From Cercophora sp. LCS_1 (lineage: Eukaryota > Ascomycota > Sordariomycetes > Sordariales > Lasiosphaeriaceae): a DNA stretch of 20,821 bases. Numbering within the stretch: the first letter of the stretch is position 1; every line of letters begins with the position of its first letter. Under the pieces are notes generated by a model. That model made no database searches. It was not told the origin of the DNA and worked only from the letters and a program-made list of their open reading frames with translations. This document shows, piece by piece, positions 8,446 through 17,675 of this stretch. The stretch is taken from the NCBI GenBank assembly GCA_036250225.1, contig JAPZLL010000096.1, forward strand, positions 1-20,821. The letters run 5' to 3'. Both the position numbers and the translations under genes were made by a program.

Positions 8446-9545
8446 TAAACTATTGGAAAAAATAAATATTTTCAAAATTTTGTAATAATGACTTTAAAAA
8501 AAAATATTAAGGAAATTATACAAGTATATAACCACAGTCCCCTATTAAAAAGCGAAACAATAGAAGAACAAATATACTAGATGATTGTATTTAGTTAAAA
8601 CACCCACACCTCAGGATTAGACCTAGGGATATAATGGTTGATAAACCAAAGCCACTATTAAAAATATATTCCAGTAATTCCACAAACCAAAATAACAAAC
8701 CCCCACAATACTAACAATCGATAAAAGAAGAATGGAGACCCAACAACTAGTTAGAAAAAGGAAAATCCACTTATAGAGATTAGAAAGAATGAGCAAACAG
8801 TAAATCAATCGAACGGAAATACCTCCCTATTAAATATATTTATCCCCAGTTTTAGGAATTAATAGAAAAATATTACTGGGAAGAACTAGAGAAAGGAGAG
8901 CACCCAGCCATATACCCCCTATACCACCAATACAAATACCTTTCTTAAATTGAGTATATATACCCATAATACTATTACCTATACTACTCAGCCCAGAAGG
9001 CCTATTATTAAATATTTCTATAATGTAAGAAAAAGTAAAGAAACTAATAACTATATTAGACAACAAAAAAAATCCAACTTCCAGCTCGATTAAAGGATCT
9101 GGTTCTGAGTAAAGAGTTAAAACCCCATAGTCAAAATTATCTATTAAATACTAAACAAATATCTATATATTTCCTACACTAATCCGGGATATTAAAAGTA
9201 CTAAAAGGAAAAAGCCTCTAAGTGGATTGTGAATTAGGAACTCGGATGTGCGTTTATTAGACTTAAAAAGTATAGAACAAAACGGAAGAATAAAAAAAAT
9301 ATTTAAAACCAATTCCAACCTACATTTAAAAAATTAGGCGCCATCCAGCCATTTAAGGTTAATTGGACCCTTAAAAAGGACATATAAGGCATTTCTAATA
9401 ATATCCTACCCCAGGATTTGTTTGGGAAATAAGTCAAGGCCCTTGCCAGGGCCCGGAAACCTCTAATCCAATAATTAGTACAAGCCCTGAGGAAAAGACA
9501 AAGTACTTAGAGGATATATATCCAAAAACTTTACAAATCTATTAT
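8446..9545 (+). pseudogene. Copy C: C-terminal gag region, heavily mutated
   Basis: Collinear with copy A at about 6025-5060. Recognisable stretches include the DNA at 8650-8790 (matching A around 5700-5830) and 9210-9245, which corresponds to KAYEWTVNQEFGRA in A but is riddled with stops. The zinc knuckle present in A is not included, because the copy starts after it. Minus-strand open frames at 8623-8808 and 8830-9066 are shadows. Confidence 0.7.
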
Positions 9546-9559
9546 TATAATAATAGTAA

Positions 9560-9850
9560 TGGAAAATAATTAGTAATATTTTATAATTAATATTGATGAA
9601 ACCAACAATTACAGAACACTATTTAAAATATAGATGGTAATTAATATAAGCAGTATAAAAAACCTGGTCGACCCCCAGTTCGTTAATAAATATTAACTCC
9701 CATACAAAAAATTACTAAAACCTATTAACGTTACTTTAGGAAAAGGGATACTATATTAATATAATAACAAAAAGATTATATATTCTTTAATACTCTTAAG
9801 AAATTATAGCGGACGGGAATATATAGGAGATTACATTTAGAGTTATATTA
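9560..9850 (+). pseudogene. Copy C: protease remnant
   Basis: The frame gives MVINISSIKNLVDPQFVNKY followed by a stop, LPYKKLLKPINVTLGKGILY and another stop. It matches the protease of copy A. The catalytic Asp position again reads Asn (VINISS). Stops stand where A has Gln. Confidence 0.7.
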
Positions 9851-10139
9851 ATAGTTAGATATAATATAATTTTAAAAGAACTATAGTTAAAAATATAACC
9901 CTTAAATAGATTTTAAGGATGGCTACCTCTCAATTTGCAACTATAATAATGAGGCCTCAACTTTATATCCAGAATGTATACTAGAGACCAGAGAAGTAAA
10001 AACTGGTATAAAATAAAATGTTTATAAGGTATTCCCTAAGTCCTAAGAACCAGTAGTATTATAAATTAGATTTATAATATAAAATATTAAATATAATTCC
10101 GGGTATAAGTTAAATACAACCACAGTTAAGGACTATATA

Positions 10140-10807
10140 GACCCAAATAACGACTTGGAAGAGAGAACCTTAGGGAAGGCCCTAAAGAAAGATCCCATAA
10201 TATTAAAAGACCTAAAAAGGGTACTAAAAGAGTATAGGCATTTTTAGTTGTTTAAAAAGAAAATCAAGGGATTATTTAAATATAGACCCTGGGACTATGA
10301 GATCAAGTTTAAAAAAGGAGCCCAATTAAGGTTCTTTAAGATATACCACCTAAACCCAAAGCAATTCGAGGCACTAAAGGAATATATTAATAAAAATTTA
10401 AAAAATGGGTTTATTAAAAAATCTCAATTGGTAATAGGGTATCTAGTATTATTTATCCAAAAGAAGAATGGAAAACTTTATAAAATTGTTAACTATTGAG
10501 CACTTAATGAGAATATAATTAAAAACTATTACTCCTTACTATTTATTTTGAAACGTTTGGTGGGAGCCAATTGATTTTCTAGCTTTAATTTCCTTATGGG
10601 GTTTAATTATATTTGTATTAAAGAAGGAAATAAGTATAAAACGGTGTTTCACATACTATAAGGACATTTCTAATATTGTATTATACCTTTTAGATTTATT
10701 AATATACCTATATTGTTCTAAAATATAATTAACTATATCCTAAGACTATTCTTTAACAAGCTCGTATTTGCTTATATTAATATTTATTTCCAAACGTTTG
10801 AGGAATA
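10140..10807 (+). pseudogene. Copy C: RT N-terminal and palm part
   Basis: Open at 10248-10499: KYRPWDYEIKFKKGAQLRFF, then KIYHLNPKQFEALKEYINKN, GFIKKSQLVIGYLVLFIQKK and NGKLYKIVNY, a standard gypsy RT start. Later comes a region equivalent to N-W-F-T-S-L-N-F, here with stops. It ends with VFAYINIYFQTFEE, where the Y-x-D-D box is expected. As in copy A, the box is nine nucleotides shorter than in copy D and lacks both Asp residues. The solo LTR interrupts it right after this motif. Confidence 0.8.
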
Positions 10808-11347
10808 TGTCACGACCCAAGCCATGACCTCAAGGGAGAAGCACGGACCAACCTCAAGCACCAATCAGCGGAGCCCAGAGCACAGCGCTCCACCAGGCCC
10901 CAATGGAACCAATCAGAGAGGACCCGAACGGAGAAGCACCCGGGTCCAGGGAGGACCCGAACGAAGAAGCGCCCGGGTCCGAGGACGGCCAGTAAGGATG
11001 GACCCAGGACGGAAGGCACCCGGGTCCGGGACGGACCCGGGGAGGGGAAACCTCGGGTCCAGGAGAAACACCGCATGTATATAGATACGATAGTTGTGCC
11101 CACAACCGTGTGAGGACTCTTGGATCCTCACGCTAGCAATACATTGTTCTTGAGCACCGCTCAGTGAGACCCATCGTCCGGGACCTTGGAGTCTACGTTC
11201 TGCTTGACAGTGTATCACCCTTCGAGAGTCGTACTAGCCTTCACTCAGTCACCTTGCACCCTCCCCACCTAGAGCATTGGACCCTGTCCGCTCTTACGAT
11301 CTGTCTTTGCCAAGTCCTCCCCGGAGCACTTGGAGCAGGCCGTAACA
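10808..11347 (-). mobile_element. Solo LTR, 540 bp, with GAATA target duplication
   Basis: It starts TGTCACGACCC and ends GGCCGTAACA, with GAATA at 10803-10807 and again at 11348-11352. Removing it restores the RT reading of copy C. Orientation is minus, judged from the LTR at 964-1422: the reverse complement starts TGTTACGGCCTGCTCC. It is GC-rich with many CpG sites, in sharp contrast to its host, so it appears to have arrived after the gypsy copy was mutated. It carries the hairpin GTGAGGA-8 nt-TCCTCAC at 11110-11131 and short GC-rich repeats. Open frames within it on both strands are products of GC content. Confidence 0.9.
10918..11030. repeat. 33-bp GC-rich minisatellite inside the solo LTR
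   Basis: GAGGACCCGAACGGAGAAGC at 10918 and GAGGACCCGAACGAAGAAGC at 10951 begin two adjacent 33-bp units, each followed by C(A/G)CCCGGGTCC. A looser third unit at about 10997-11030 (GGACCCAGGACGGAAGGCAC, then CCGGGTCC) follows after a short spacer. The LTR at 964-1422 shows no such repeat. Confidence 0.75.
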
Positions 11348-11440
11348 GAATATTAACAATATATACGATAGGTATTAATAGCCTTAGAGCGAACTAAACT
11401 GATAGTAAACCCAGAGAAGAGTTAGTTTTATATATAGAAA
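11348..11440 (+). pseudogene. Copy C: RT continuation after the solo LTR
   Basis: The sequence TATTAACAATATATACGATA with GGTATTAATAGCC matches copy D at 18300-18335 and copy A near 3790. Translated, it carries GINSLRA or, in another frame, the segment ending in NPEKS. It stops at the copia LTR near 11441, with the bases AGAAACTC shared or ambiguous at the edge. Confidence 0.8.
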
Positions 11441-11863
11441 CTCTTAAAGGTTACGGGGATACGGAAGTATAAAGTGGAATAACGGTGGTGGTGTTGATGG
11501 TGATGTATTCGACGGTTAAGAAATCTAACTGCTAGAGGCGCGAGTCCACCTATATTTATGGTGGTGTAGTGCCCTGTGGGCGTGGCGACCTTTTAGATTT
11601 TTCCAGGCTCGGAAACGCCGAAGATCCACTGCGTAGATCCTCGGATCCACTAATCTGTTTGCCGAGCGTGGAATTTCAGGGATACCCTGGTTCCAGATTG
11701 TTGTACTGAATCGTTTGATTAATGCCCTGATTTAGGGCCTGGAAATATACAGGGTACCCTGGTTTATAGTGGTCTTGGCATGTGGATTCCATCCACAGGC
11801 TCCACACGCACCAAATGCACTGCACTGTGTGTAGCCATTTCAAACTTCACAGGTAAACCAATA
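11441..11863 (-). repeat. Copia 3' LTR (423 bp)
   Basis: It aligns end to end, without length change, with 17253-17675. On the minus strand it starts TATTGGTTTACC, where the other copy has TGTTGGGTTACC. It ends ...CCTTTAAGAG, which is not the canonical CA; the exact left edge is uncertain by about 4 bases because the adjacent gypsy sequence is similar. Internal near-repeats of GGTACCCTGG are present on the plus strand. Confidence 0.85.
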
Positions 11864-11874
11864 TCCCCCCTAAA
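11864..11874 (-). promoter_or_regulatory. Copia polypurine tract
   Basis: The minus strand reads TTTAGGGGGGA immediately before the 3' LTR. This is the expected position and composition for the plus-strand DNA primer. Confidence 0.8.
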
Positions 11875-12467
11875 CTGGGTAATAGATTTTTTGGATTTAT
11901 TATCCAGATTATAAGATACGTGAAGTAGTAGTTTTTAGGTCTTTGATTTCTTATTTTATTATTTTTACAGCCTTTAAGGCATATATTTTATTTTTGTTTC
12001 TTTTATTGGGTAGTATATACTATATTTAGGTATATTATGTTTTGAAAAGCGAAAAAATTCCACGGATATACCGTATTTATAAAAACACTTTTCCGATTTT
12101 GAGTAATTCATTTATTTGTTGTCAAAGTCTATAAAACCTTTCTTTTTACCCCCTGGGCTAGGGTTATTTTACCTATACTTTTCATTGTATTTTAGGGTAT
12201 AATTTGCCCCATACTACGTGAAATTTATAGGTTGTTTGGCTTTAGACTGAGGGAGATATTTATATCTATAGGTCCAATTTTTCCTCAAGTTCTAATTAGG
12301 CTTAGATACATCCGTTATACGTCCCCATTTTATTTCCGTTATAGTAGGTGTATCTGGGTCAATTTTACTTAGTAATTTAGGTTTATTATAATGGTATTGT
12401 GTACACATTGAGAGTGTTTTCCCGGCTGTTTTCGCCGACCAAATAACTAATTTTCAGAAATTAGTAA
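11875..12467 (-). other. Copia 3' untranslated region
   Basis: About 590 bp between the end of the RNase H frame and the polypurine tract. It is AT-rich, with stops in all frames and no domain. At its upstream edge AGAAATTA (12456-12463) and TAATTTCT (12469-12476) form a hairpin overlapping the pol stop codon at 12468-12470. Confidence 0.65.
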
Positions 12468-13148
12468 TTAATTTCTAAAACCCAGTAAGCCTAATTACTC
12501 ACAAAACCCAGTGAATTGGTTGCTTTCTACCCCTTTGGTTAGGGGATCAGCTAAATTAGCCTTTGAGCTATAGTGGGTAATTATTACTTCCTTATTTTCA
12601 ATTTGCGTTCTTATATAATAGAAGGCTACATCGATGTATTTTATTCTTTTGTGGAAAGTTGGATTTTCAGCCAAGGCTTATACTGACTGACTATCTGTTA
12701 CCATTATTGGTATTTTGATTTGCCATTTAATATTTAGTAATTTCAACAGATTGGTAAAAGAATTTGATAGGTACTGGTTTTCTTTTCCAGCATCCTTCAA
12801 TCCTTGATATTCGGCTTTGGTACTACTTAGTGCTTGTGTTTTTTGCAGAATAGTATACCAACTTATTGGATTTCCAAAAAGGAAGAAAATATATACTGTA
12901 GTACTTCTAGCTTAATTAGATTGTCGGCATATGCTGCATCTGAATAACCGATTAAGCCTGGTATTTCCATTTTTAATATTCTGGGCAATAATATTTTTAA
13001 TATTATAATTTAGACCCAGATCTGGCTTATAATTCAGATATCTCCATATTCTATTTAGGGCTCGCCAGTATTGTTTTCCAGGGTTATTTATGAATCTTGA
13101 GCAATGGTTTACAGTAAAGTTAATATCTGGTCTGGTTTTTAAAGCCAA
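12468..13148 (-). pseudogene. Copia RT C-terminal end and RNase H
   Basis: The open part at 12912-13148 gives MALKTRPDINFTVNHCSRFI, then NNPGKQYWRALNRIWRYLNY and LGLNY, the conserved copia segment after RT. A frameshift near 12965 moves the frame to GLIGYSDAAYADNLI, the first RNase H Asp motif. GNPISWYTILQKTQALSSTK, AEYQGLKDAGKE (second acidic residue) and IMVTDSQSV, a stop, ALAENP follow. The end is LADPLTKGVESNQFTGF and a final stop at 12468. The domain removes RNA during cDNA synthesis. The stops before MALKTRP are two TAA codons where Gln-Gln is expected. Confidence 0.85.
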
Positions 13149-13172
13149 ATATAGTAGTAATCCAACTGGTTA

Positions 13173-13502
13173 TTAATATAATTGAATTTTTTGTTTAGTA
13201 ACTTGGCCATTAGATTTCTCCAACTTTATACCGGTTTCAGTGGGTGTGTTGTATTTATAAATGGATTCTTTTTCAAACCTGGCTAATAGATTTAAGGTAT
13301 ATTTTATTTGGTGTAATCTTAGTGATATACTATGAGCTATTAGGCCTAGGAAGGTGTTTGGTTTCCCCAAATTTTGTAATTTAATATCTTTACTGGCTCT
13401 GTTTAGGACCTCTTCCATAATATGAACGTCGGATCCTACACCAATAATATCATCGACGTGGCACACCAATATAATACAATATTTATAGTATATATAAAAC
13501 AT
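13173..13502 (-). pseudogene. Copia RT catalytic part (VDD box)
   Basis: The frame reads IILVCHVDDIIGVGSDVHIM, then LGKPNTFLGLIAHSISLRLH and a thumb segment up to KQKIQLY and the double TAA. The VDD pair of RT is intact; the residue before it is His, where Tyr is most common. It is separated from the upstream RT part (13580-14920) by a TAA where LYGLKQ is expected and by a frameshift near 13500 (GFTVFQYNKGCFIY lies in the other frame). Confidence 0.85.
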
Positions 13503-13579
13503 CCCTTATTGTATTGGAAAACGGTAAATCCTACTTTTAATAGAGCATCTTTTAGGTGTTTATACCACAGTTCGGGGGA

Positions 13580-14920
13580 TTATTTAAGGCCATATAGTAC
13601 TTTATTCAGTTTACACACTAGGTTTTTTCCATTTAGTTTTTCAAATCCAGTTGGTTGTATTACATAGATTTCTTTGTTTATTTTTGCGTGGACAAACGCA
13701 TTCTTAACATCGTATTGCCTGAAAAACCATTTGTTTATTATAGCCAGTATAAAGACCATTCTATATGTTTCTGGTCTGCATGTTGTACTAAAGGTATTTA
13801 GGTAATCTATTCCTAGTATTTGGTTGAAACCTTGTATAACCCATCTGCACTTCCATTTTACTGGAATATTATCCTTATTTGTTTTCTTTTTATATACCCA
13901 TCTACCTCCAAGGGCTTTACGGCCTATAGGTAATTTCCCCAGTGTCCAGGTATTTTGTACTTCTAATTTAGCAATTTCTTCCGCTATACCACTTATCCAA
14001 TTATCTTTTTCGGAACTTTCTCTAGCTTGTTTATAAATAGTTGGTTCCAGATATGTATTTTTTATTATTATAATAAAATAATTTTTGTCAGCCAGTTCGT
14101 CGACTTCATCTTTATAGGCTGCATATCTTCTATTTATAGTAGATTTACCATTTGTGGTAGCAGTAATGGTATCCCTTCTATAGCCAGTATTTACAGTTGG
14201 TATTATACTGCGGCCGTTATTTTGGCTTATAGATTGGCTGTTTTCCTGGATTATTAAACTGCTTATAGGGGTAGATTGTTCTCTTAATAGAATTGCCTGT
14301 ATTTGTATATCTGAAGAAGATTGTGAGCGGTTACTGGTTTTACTAGTGGAGTGTAGTTCAATTTCTATATCTATAGTTTTTGTAGATTTTTGTAGTAGGG
14401 TATTGTATTTATAGTTAATAGTATTCTTTGATTCTAGAAATTGGTTTTCCAATATCTTAATATCTCTAACCCAAATAGGTCGTTGTTTTTCCAGATCCCA
14501 CACTCTATAGTGTGTATCGTTTTGGCCGTAGCCAATAAGAATACCCATTATTCCACGCTGGTCCAGTTTACTTAATTGTTTTACTGGCTTCCTTTTGAAG
14601 TAGCATATACTGCCAAAGGTTCGTATATATCCAATATCTGGCTGGCTACCGAATTTGGATTCGTATGGGGTTTTTCCTTTTAATGCAGAGTGTGGTGTTT
14701 TATTATAGAGGAATACAGCCGTTATAATAGCTCCCCCCCATAAATACTGCGGTAAATTTGTATTTATTAGAATCACTCGTACTTTATTGAGTATAGTTTG
14801 GTTTAATCTTTCTGCACCTCCGTTCTGTTGACTGGTATAAAGTGAGGAAGTTTGATGGATAATACCGCTTTCATTAGTAATATTTTTTAAATTTTTTATT
14901 TCCAAATTCTCCTCCTTCAT
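13580..14920 (-). pseudogene. Copia integrase C-terminal half plus RT N-terminal half (446 codons open)
   Basis: Residues 1-75 hold GIIHQTSSLYTSQQNGGAER with the third integrase acid (Glu), then LNQTILNKVRVI. Residues about 75-175 are the copia integrase C-terminal region (KGKTPYESKFGSQPDIGYIR, then TFGSICYF and a D-x-R-G-x-x-G-I-L-I-G-Y run). A low-complexity linker follows. RT starts near residue 303: NWISGIAEEIAKLEVQNTW, GRWVYKKKTNKDNIPVKWKC, and QYDVKNAFVHAKINKEIYVI with the first RT Asp. The frame ends at LYGLK with TAA where Gln is expected. The annotated Met is incidental; the true frame continues upstream through a frameshift near 14890. Confidence 0.9.
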
Positions 14921-15070
14921 CAGTAGAAAGTATTTTAATTCTTTTATTGCCTGTAGATTCCTGATTTTCTACTCTAGCTTTATAATTGGTAAAGGCTTCA
15001 ATGGCTTGATCATTTGTTTTTAATAACTTCTACGAATTTTGTTTTTGTATCTAGAAAAAATATAATATAT
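14890..15070 (-). pseudogene. Copia integrase catalytic core, N-terminal part
   Basis: Directly after the MITE-like insertion the minus strand reads KYIIFFLDTKTKFVEVIKN with the first catalytic Asp. After frame changes come QAIEAFTNYKARVENQE and ILSTDEGGEFGNKKFKKYY with the second Asp. With the Glu downstream the D-D-E triad is complete. Frameshifts lie near 15030 and 14890. Confidence 0.8.
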
Positions 15071-15074
15071 TTAT

Positions 15075-15331
15075 TGACTTGGGGTGGCGCCGAGGTGCCG
15101 GTACACCGGCGCAGGCGGCCGTTTCGGGACCCCTAAACCCCTGAATCACGTGGTGGCCTGTGCACCACCACAGCCGTCAAAAACCTTCGTCGCGCGCACT
15201 GAGCGCGCGTCTCTGTATCTAGGAATGAGCCATCGTCAACCCTCTCAATGCCGCCGCCAACAGTGGCCGTAGGCCACTATTGCTTTTGTGTGTGTGTTGT
15301 TTGTTTTGTGTGGGCTACCATCCCCAGTTCA
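15075..15331 (-). mobile_element. MITE-like non-autonomous element, copy 1 (257 bp)
   Basis: A GC-rich, CpG-containing insertion that splits the copia integrase between YNGY and KYIIFF. Plus-strand ends are TGACTTGGGG and CCCCAGTTCA, so the termini are imperfect inverted repeats (TGAACTGGGG against TGACTTGGGG). TTAT flanks both sides (15071-15074 and 15332-15335). Inside are four hairpins: GCGCCG/CGGCGC (15087-15112), GTGGTG/CACCAC (15150-15168), CGCGCGC/GCGCGCG (15191-15209), and an 11-bp arm with one mismatch around 15258-15282. It has no coding capacity that I recognise. A partial second copy is at 20609-20821. The strand is set by reading TGAACTGGGG first. Confidence 0.8.
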
Positions 15332-15335
15332 TTAT

Positions 15336-16130
15336 ACCCATTATATATATTCGGTGTAATGGGGCTGCATAGGTCTGATTTTACCTTAGTAAGGTATTCG
15401 TATTCAATATTATTTTGTGTTTTCTTATTAATAGTTTGTTTTATATTCGCTTTAATATACACTATATAGTCTTCAATTTTTTATTTGTGGTCCGAGTCTT
15501 CTATAGAACTTAATGTTACTTTTTGTTTATTACCATTGGTATTTTCCCCGTTTATATAGTTGTTTTTAGTATTTTTTAATAATACTTCAATGGCTTTTTC
15601 GTTAATGTGACCGAACCTTTGATATTGTTAAATTTTGTTTTTAGACTGAGCTTCTGGTTGTTTTACTTCTAGTGTTTTCAATTGCTCAGTAGTATATTTT
15701 ACTACTTCTACATTTAAAAGGTATAATTTTCCTACTACCTTTCCAGTAGTTATTTCCTTTCTAACAGTATTTTCTTTAGTTTGTTCAAAAATAAATACAC
15801 TGTTTTGATTGAACAGTGACCAAATTTTTAGGTTGGCTTGGCTTATTAAATTTACACCTACAACTTTTAGTATCAGGCAGTATTTAGTAGATTTGGCATT
15901 TCCCCAACTGACTTTTATGTGTTTATTTTCAAAAGTGGTAAAGTCCGATCTACTACATAGAATCCAATCCTTTTTACCAGTAGTATATAAAATTTTTCTT
16001 TCTTCAAGACTTTCTTATACTGTTTTTAGATTCTTGGTTAGCTTTTCGCTATAGATATAATGGGGATTTTGTAGGGTGTGGAATACCTAAATTTCTTCGA
16101 ATAGGTCAAGTTCAGGATCAATGTCCATAT
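15336..16130 (-). pseudogene. Copia protease and GAG-preintegrase/zinc region
   Basis: Reading down from 16130: after LPDSTDDLVDFNENNN and MDIDPELDLFEE comes a stop. The protease site follows as KKDWILCSRSDFTTFENK, where W-I-L-D-S-G is expected, so the catalytic Asp is lost. Later QYQRFGHINEKAIEVLL is the GAG-preintegrase/HHCC start. DYIVYIKANIKQTINKK shows Tyr at both positions where the zinc-binding Cys pair is expected. The segment ends SDLCSPITPNIYNGY at the MITE-like insertion. Stops occur at likely Trp or Gln codons. Plus-strand open frames at 15809-16054 and 15248-15469 are shadows. Confidence 0.8.
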
Positions 16131-17150
16131 TCTTAATACCTTTTTCGGTATTGTTGTTTTCGTTAAAGTCAACTAAGTCGTCCGTTGAATCCGGTAACTC
16201 AACTACTCTGGTTTGTTTAATAGTGTTGTTTGCCTTTACTACAGCGTGGAGAATGGCTTTTTCACATAGTTGGGCCTTCTGATTCGCTCGGATTTTAGCA
16301 TCGTCGTTGGTCCTTTTATTGGCCTTGAATCCTCCTTTTCCATCTTTATCGAAGCAATCTTTGGTATTGTGTACCCGGTAGCCTTTTCACAGAACTTACA
16401 CCACTGGCCCTTAGTCTTTTTCAATGGTTTGGTGATCTTGGAATTGGTGTTATTGAGCCTGGTTCTTTTAATTATGTTGGTTTGGACCCTTTGTAGGCTG
16501 AGGTTTTCAGCTTTAAGCTTTTTATCCTCATCCAGAATCTCATTGAATAATTCTTTTAGAGAATATCCGGCCTTATTACGGTGCAGTTGGGCCAGTAAAG
16601 TTTGGCTGAATACGGTAAACCGTTCCGGGAGCCTTTTTCTAACCAATTCAACAATTATTAATTCCGGGATTGAAATCCCAGATTCAGGAAGTTGTTGAAT
16701 TAAAAATCGAACCCTGGCCACAAAGCTTTCCAAATCCTCAAAATTACTAGGATCTATATCCAGTAATTCGGAAATGTATAGTATTTGTATATTGTATCCC
16801 TTTGGGTTGTAGGACTCTTTCAGAGCCTCCCAAACAGATTTAGCAGTATTAACGGTACCGATAACCCTTAAAGGGCCTAGGTCACATACTAGACGGAGAA
16901 TTACCAGTGCTTTACCCACAAGTGCCGCAGGGGCATTGGCTCCTATATTTATAGGGCCTACATTACTGTTTCCTTCGGCATTTTCAGCGCCAATGGCTAC
17001 TGAGTCGCCTGGGGATTGGTAGATACAGTGAAGTAAATCCAATAGGGTTAGGTAGCTACGGGTTTGGATTTCCCATTCCTTATAGTTTTCCTCGCCCTTG
17101 AGAACAGGAAGCGAAAATTTCGCTATTGTAATCCACAGAAAAACGGTCAC
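16131..17150 (-). pseudogene. Copia gag with frameshift inside the zinc knuckle
   Basis: The frame opens at 17150 (MTVFLWITIAKFSLPVLKGE, then ENYKEWEIQTRSYL), a typical copia gag N-terminus with the W-x-x-x-x-x-x-L pattern. Then come VWEALKESYNPKGYN and LLDIDPSNFEDLESFVARVR with LPERFTVFSQTL. The zinc knuckle reads CKFCEKATGYTIPK, His having become Tyr. The next Cys is found only after a one-base shift (KDCFDKDGKGGFKANKRTND), where the frame continues to 16131. The open frame itself stops at 16239. Gag would form the virus-like particle and bind RNA. Confidence 0.85.
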
Positions 17151-17230
17151 TATAGTGGAGAGATAAGGTAAAATAGGGGGTAAAGTGCTGTATCGGAGGT
17201 AAAGATAGTAAAGAAAGATCCGGCCTTATA

Positions 17231-17252
17231 GGGTGCAAGCCGGGCTCATAAC
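17231..17252 (-). promoter_or_regulatory. Copia primer-binding site, initiator tRNA-Met anticodon arm
   Basis: The plus strand reads GCAAGCCGGGCTCATAACC directly next to the 5' LTR edge. CGGGCTCATAACC is the anticodon stem-loop of a eukaryotic initiator tRNA-Met (loop CTCATAA, anticodon CAT, with GGG before and CC after). The minus-strand element therefore carries its complement. This is the half-tRNA primer type known from Drosophila copia, not the common 3'-end TGG... type. Confidence 0.75.
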
Positions 17253-17675
17253 CTCTTAAAGGTCACGGGGATACGGAAGCATAAAGTGGAACGACGGTAG
17301 TGGTGTTGATGGTGATATATTCAACAGTTAAGAAATCTAACTGCTAGAGGCGCGGGTGCACCTATATTTATGGTGGTGTGGTGCCCTGTGGGCGTGGCGA
17401 CCTTTCAGATTTTTCCAGGCTCGGAAACACTAAAGATCCACTGTATAGATCCTCGGATCCACTAATCTCTTTACCGAGTGTGGAATACTAGGGATACCCT
17501 GGTACCAGATTGTTGCGCTGAACCGTTTGATCAATGCCCTGATTCAGAGCCTGGAAATATGCAGGGTACCCTGGTTTATAGTGGTCTTGGCCTGTGGATT
17601 CCATCCACAGGCTCCACACGCACCAAATGCACTGCACTGCGTGCAGCCATTTCGAACTTTATGGGTAACCCAACA
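17253..17675 (-). repeat. Copia 5' LTR (423 bp)
   Basis: It begins TGTTGGGTTACC on the minus strand (plus-strand end GGTAACCCAACA at 17675) and ends at the primer site. It contains the element promoter by position, although I cannot assign a TATA box with confidence. Compared with the 3' LTR it has fewer C-to-T type changes. The right flank GGAAAGG is gypsy copy D. Confidence 0.85.

Larger units (their letters stand above)
8446..11440 (+). mobile_element. Ty3/gypsy copy C (same family as A), gag to mid-RT, split by a solo LTR
   Basis: From about 8446 the plus strand matches the reverse complement of copy A from about 6025 downward; the stretch starting GGAAAAAATA aligns with GGAAGAACAG. It continues through gag, protease and RT, is interrupted by the LTR at 10808-11347, and resumes at 11348-11440 with GTATTAATAGCCTTAGAG, the RT segment after the catalytic box. 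It then stops at the copia LTR. The mutation load is heavier than in A: long A/T runs and very many TAA/TAG codons. Confidence 0.85.
11441..17675 (-). mobile_element. Ty1/copia retrotransposon, near complete, inactivated
   Basis: Two LTRs of 423 bp (11441-11863 and 17253-17675) enclose, on the minus strand, a primer site, gag, protease, GAG-preintegrase, integrase, RT and RNase H. Integrase before RT defines the copia order. Leaving out the 257-bp insertion plus its duplicated 4 bp, gag-pol spans about 4.4 kb, close to the usual 1,400-1,500 residues. Damage consists of several single-base frameshifts, Gln/Trp-to-stop changes and the insertion at 15075. Catalytic residues of integrase and the RT Asp pair are still there, so it is younger or less mutated than the gypsy copies. 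The two LTRs differ mostly by transitions. No convincing target duplication is present. Confidence 0.92.

Noticed and set aside
8623..9066. Minus-strand open frames in gypsy copy C gag
   Set aside because: Copy C codes on the plus strand, collinear with copy A. The minus frames are shadows with hydrophobic bias from AT-rich sequence.
10810..11218. Several overlapping open frames on both strands in the solo LTR
   Set aside because: GC-rich minisatellite sequence lacks stops in all frames. The products are low-complexity Pro/Gly/Arg/Ser strings.
15081..15331. MITE-like unit as a tRNA-derived SINE
   Set aside because: I could not find a convincing pair of Pol III A and B boxes or a 3' tail. 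Terminal inverted repeats and the TTAT flank fit a DNA-transposon derivative better.
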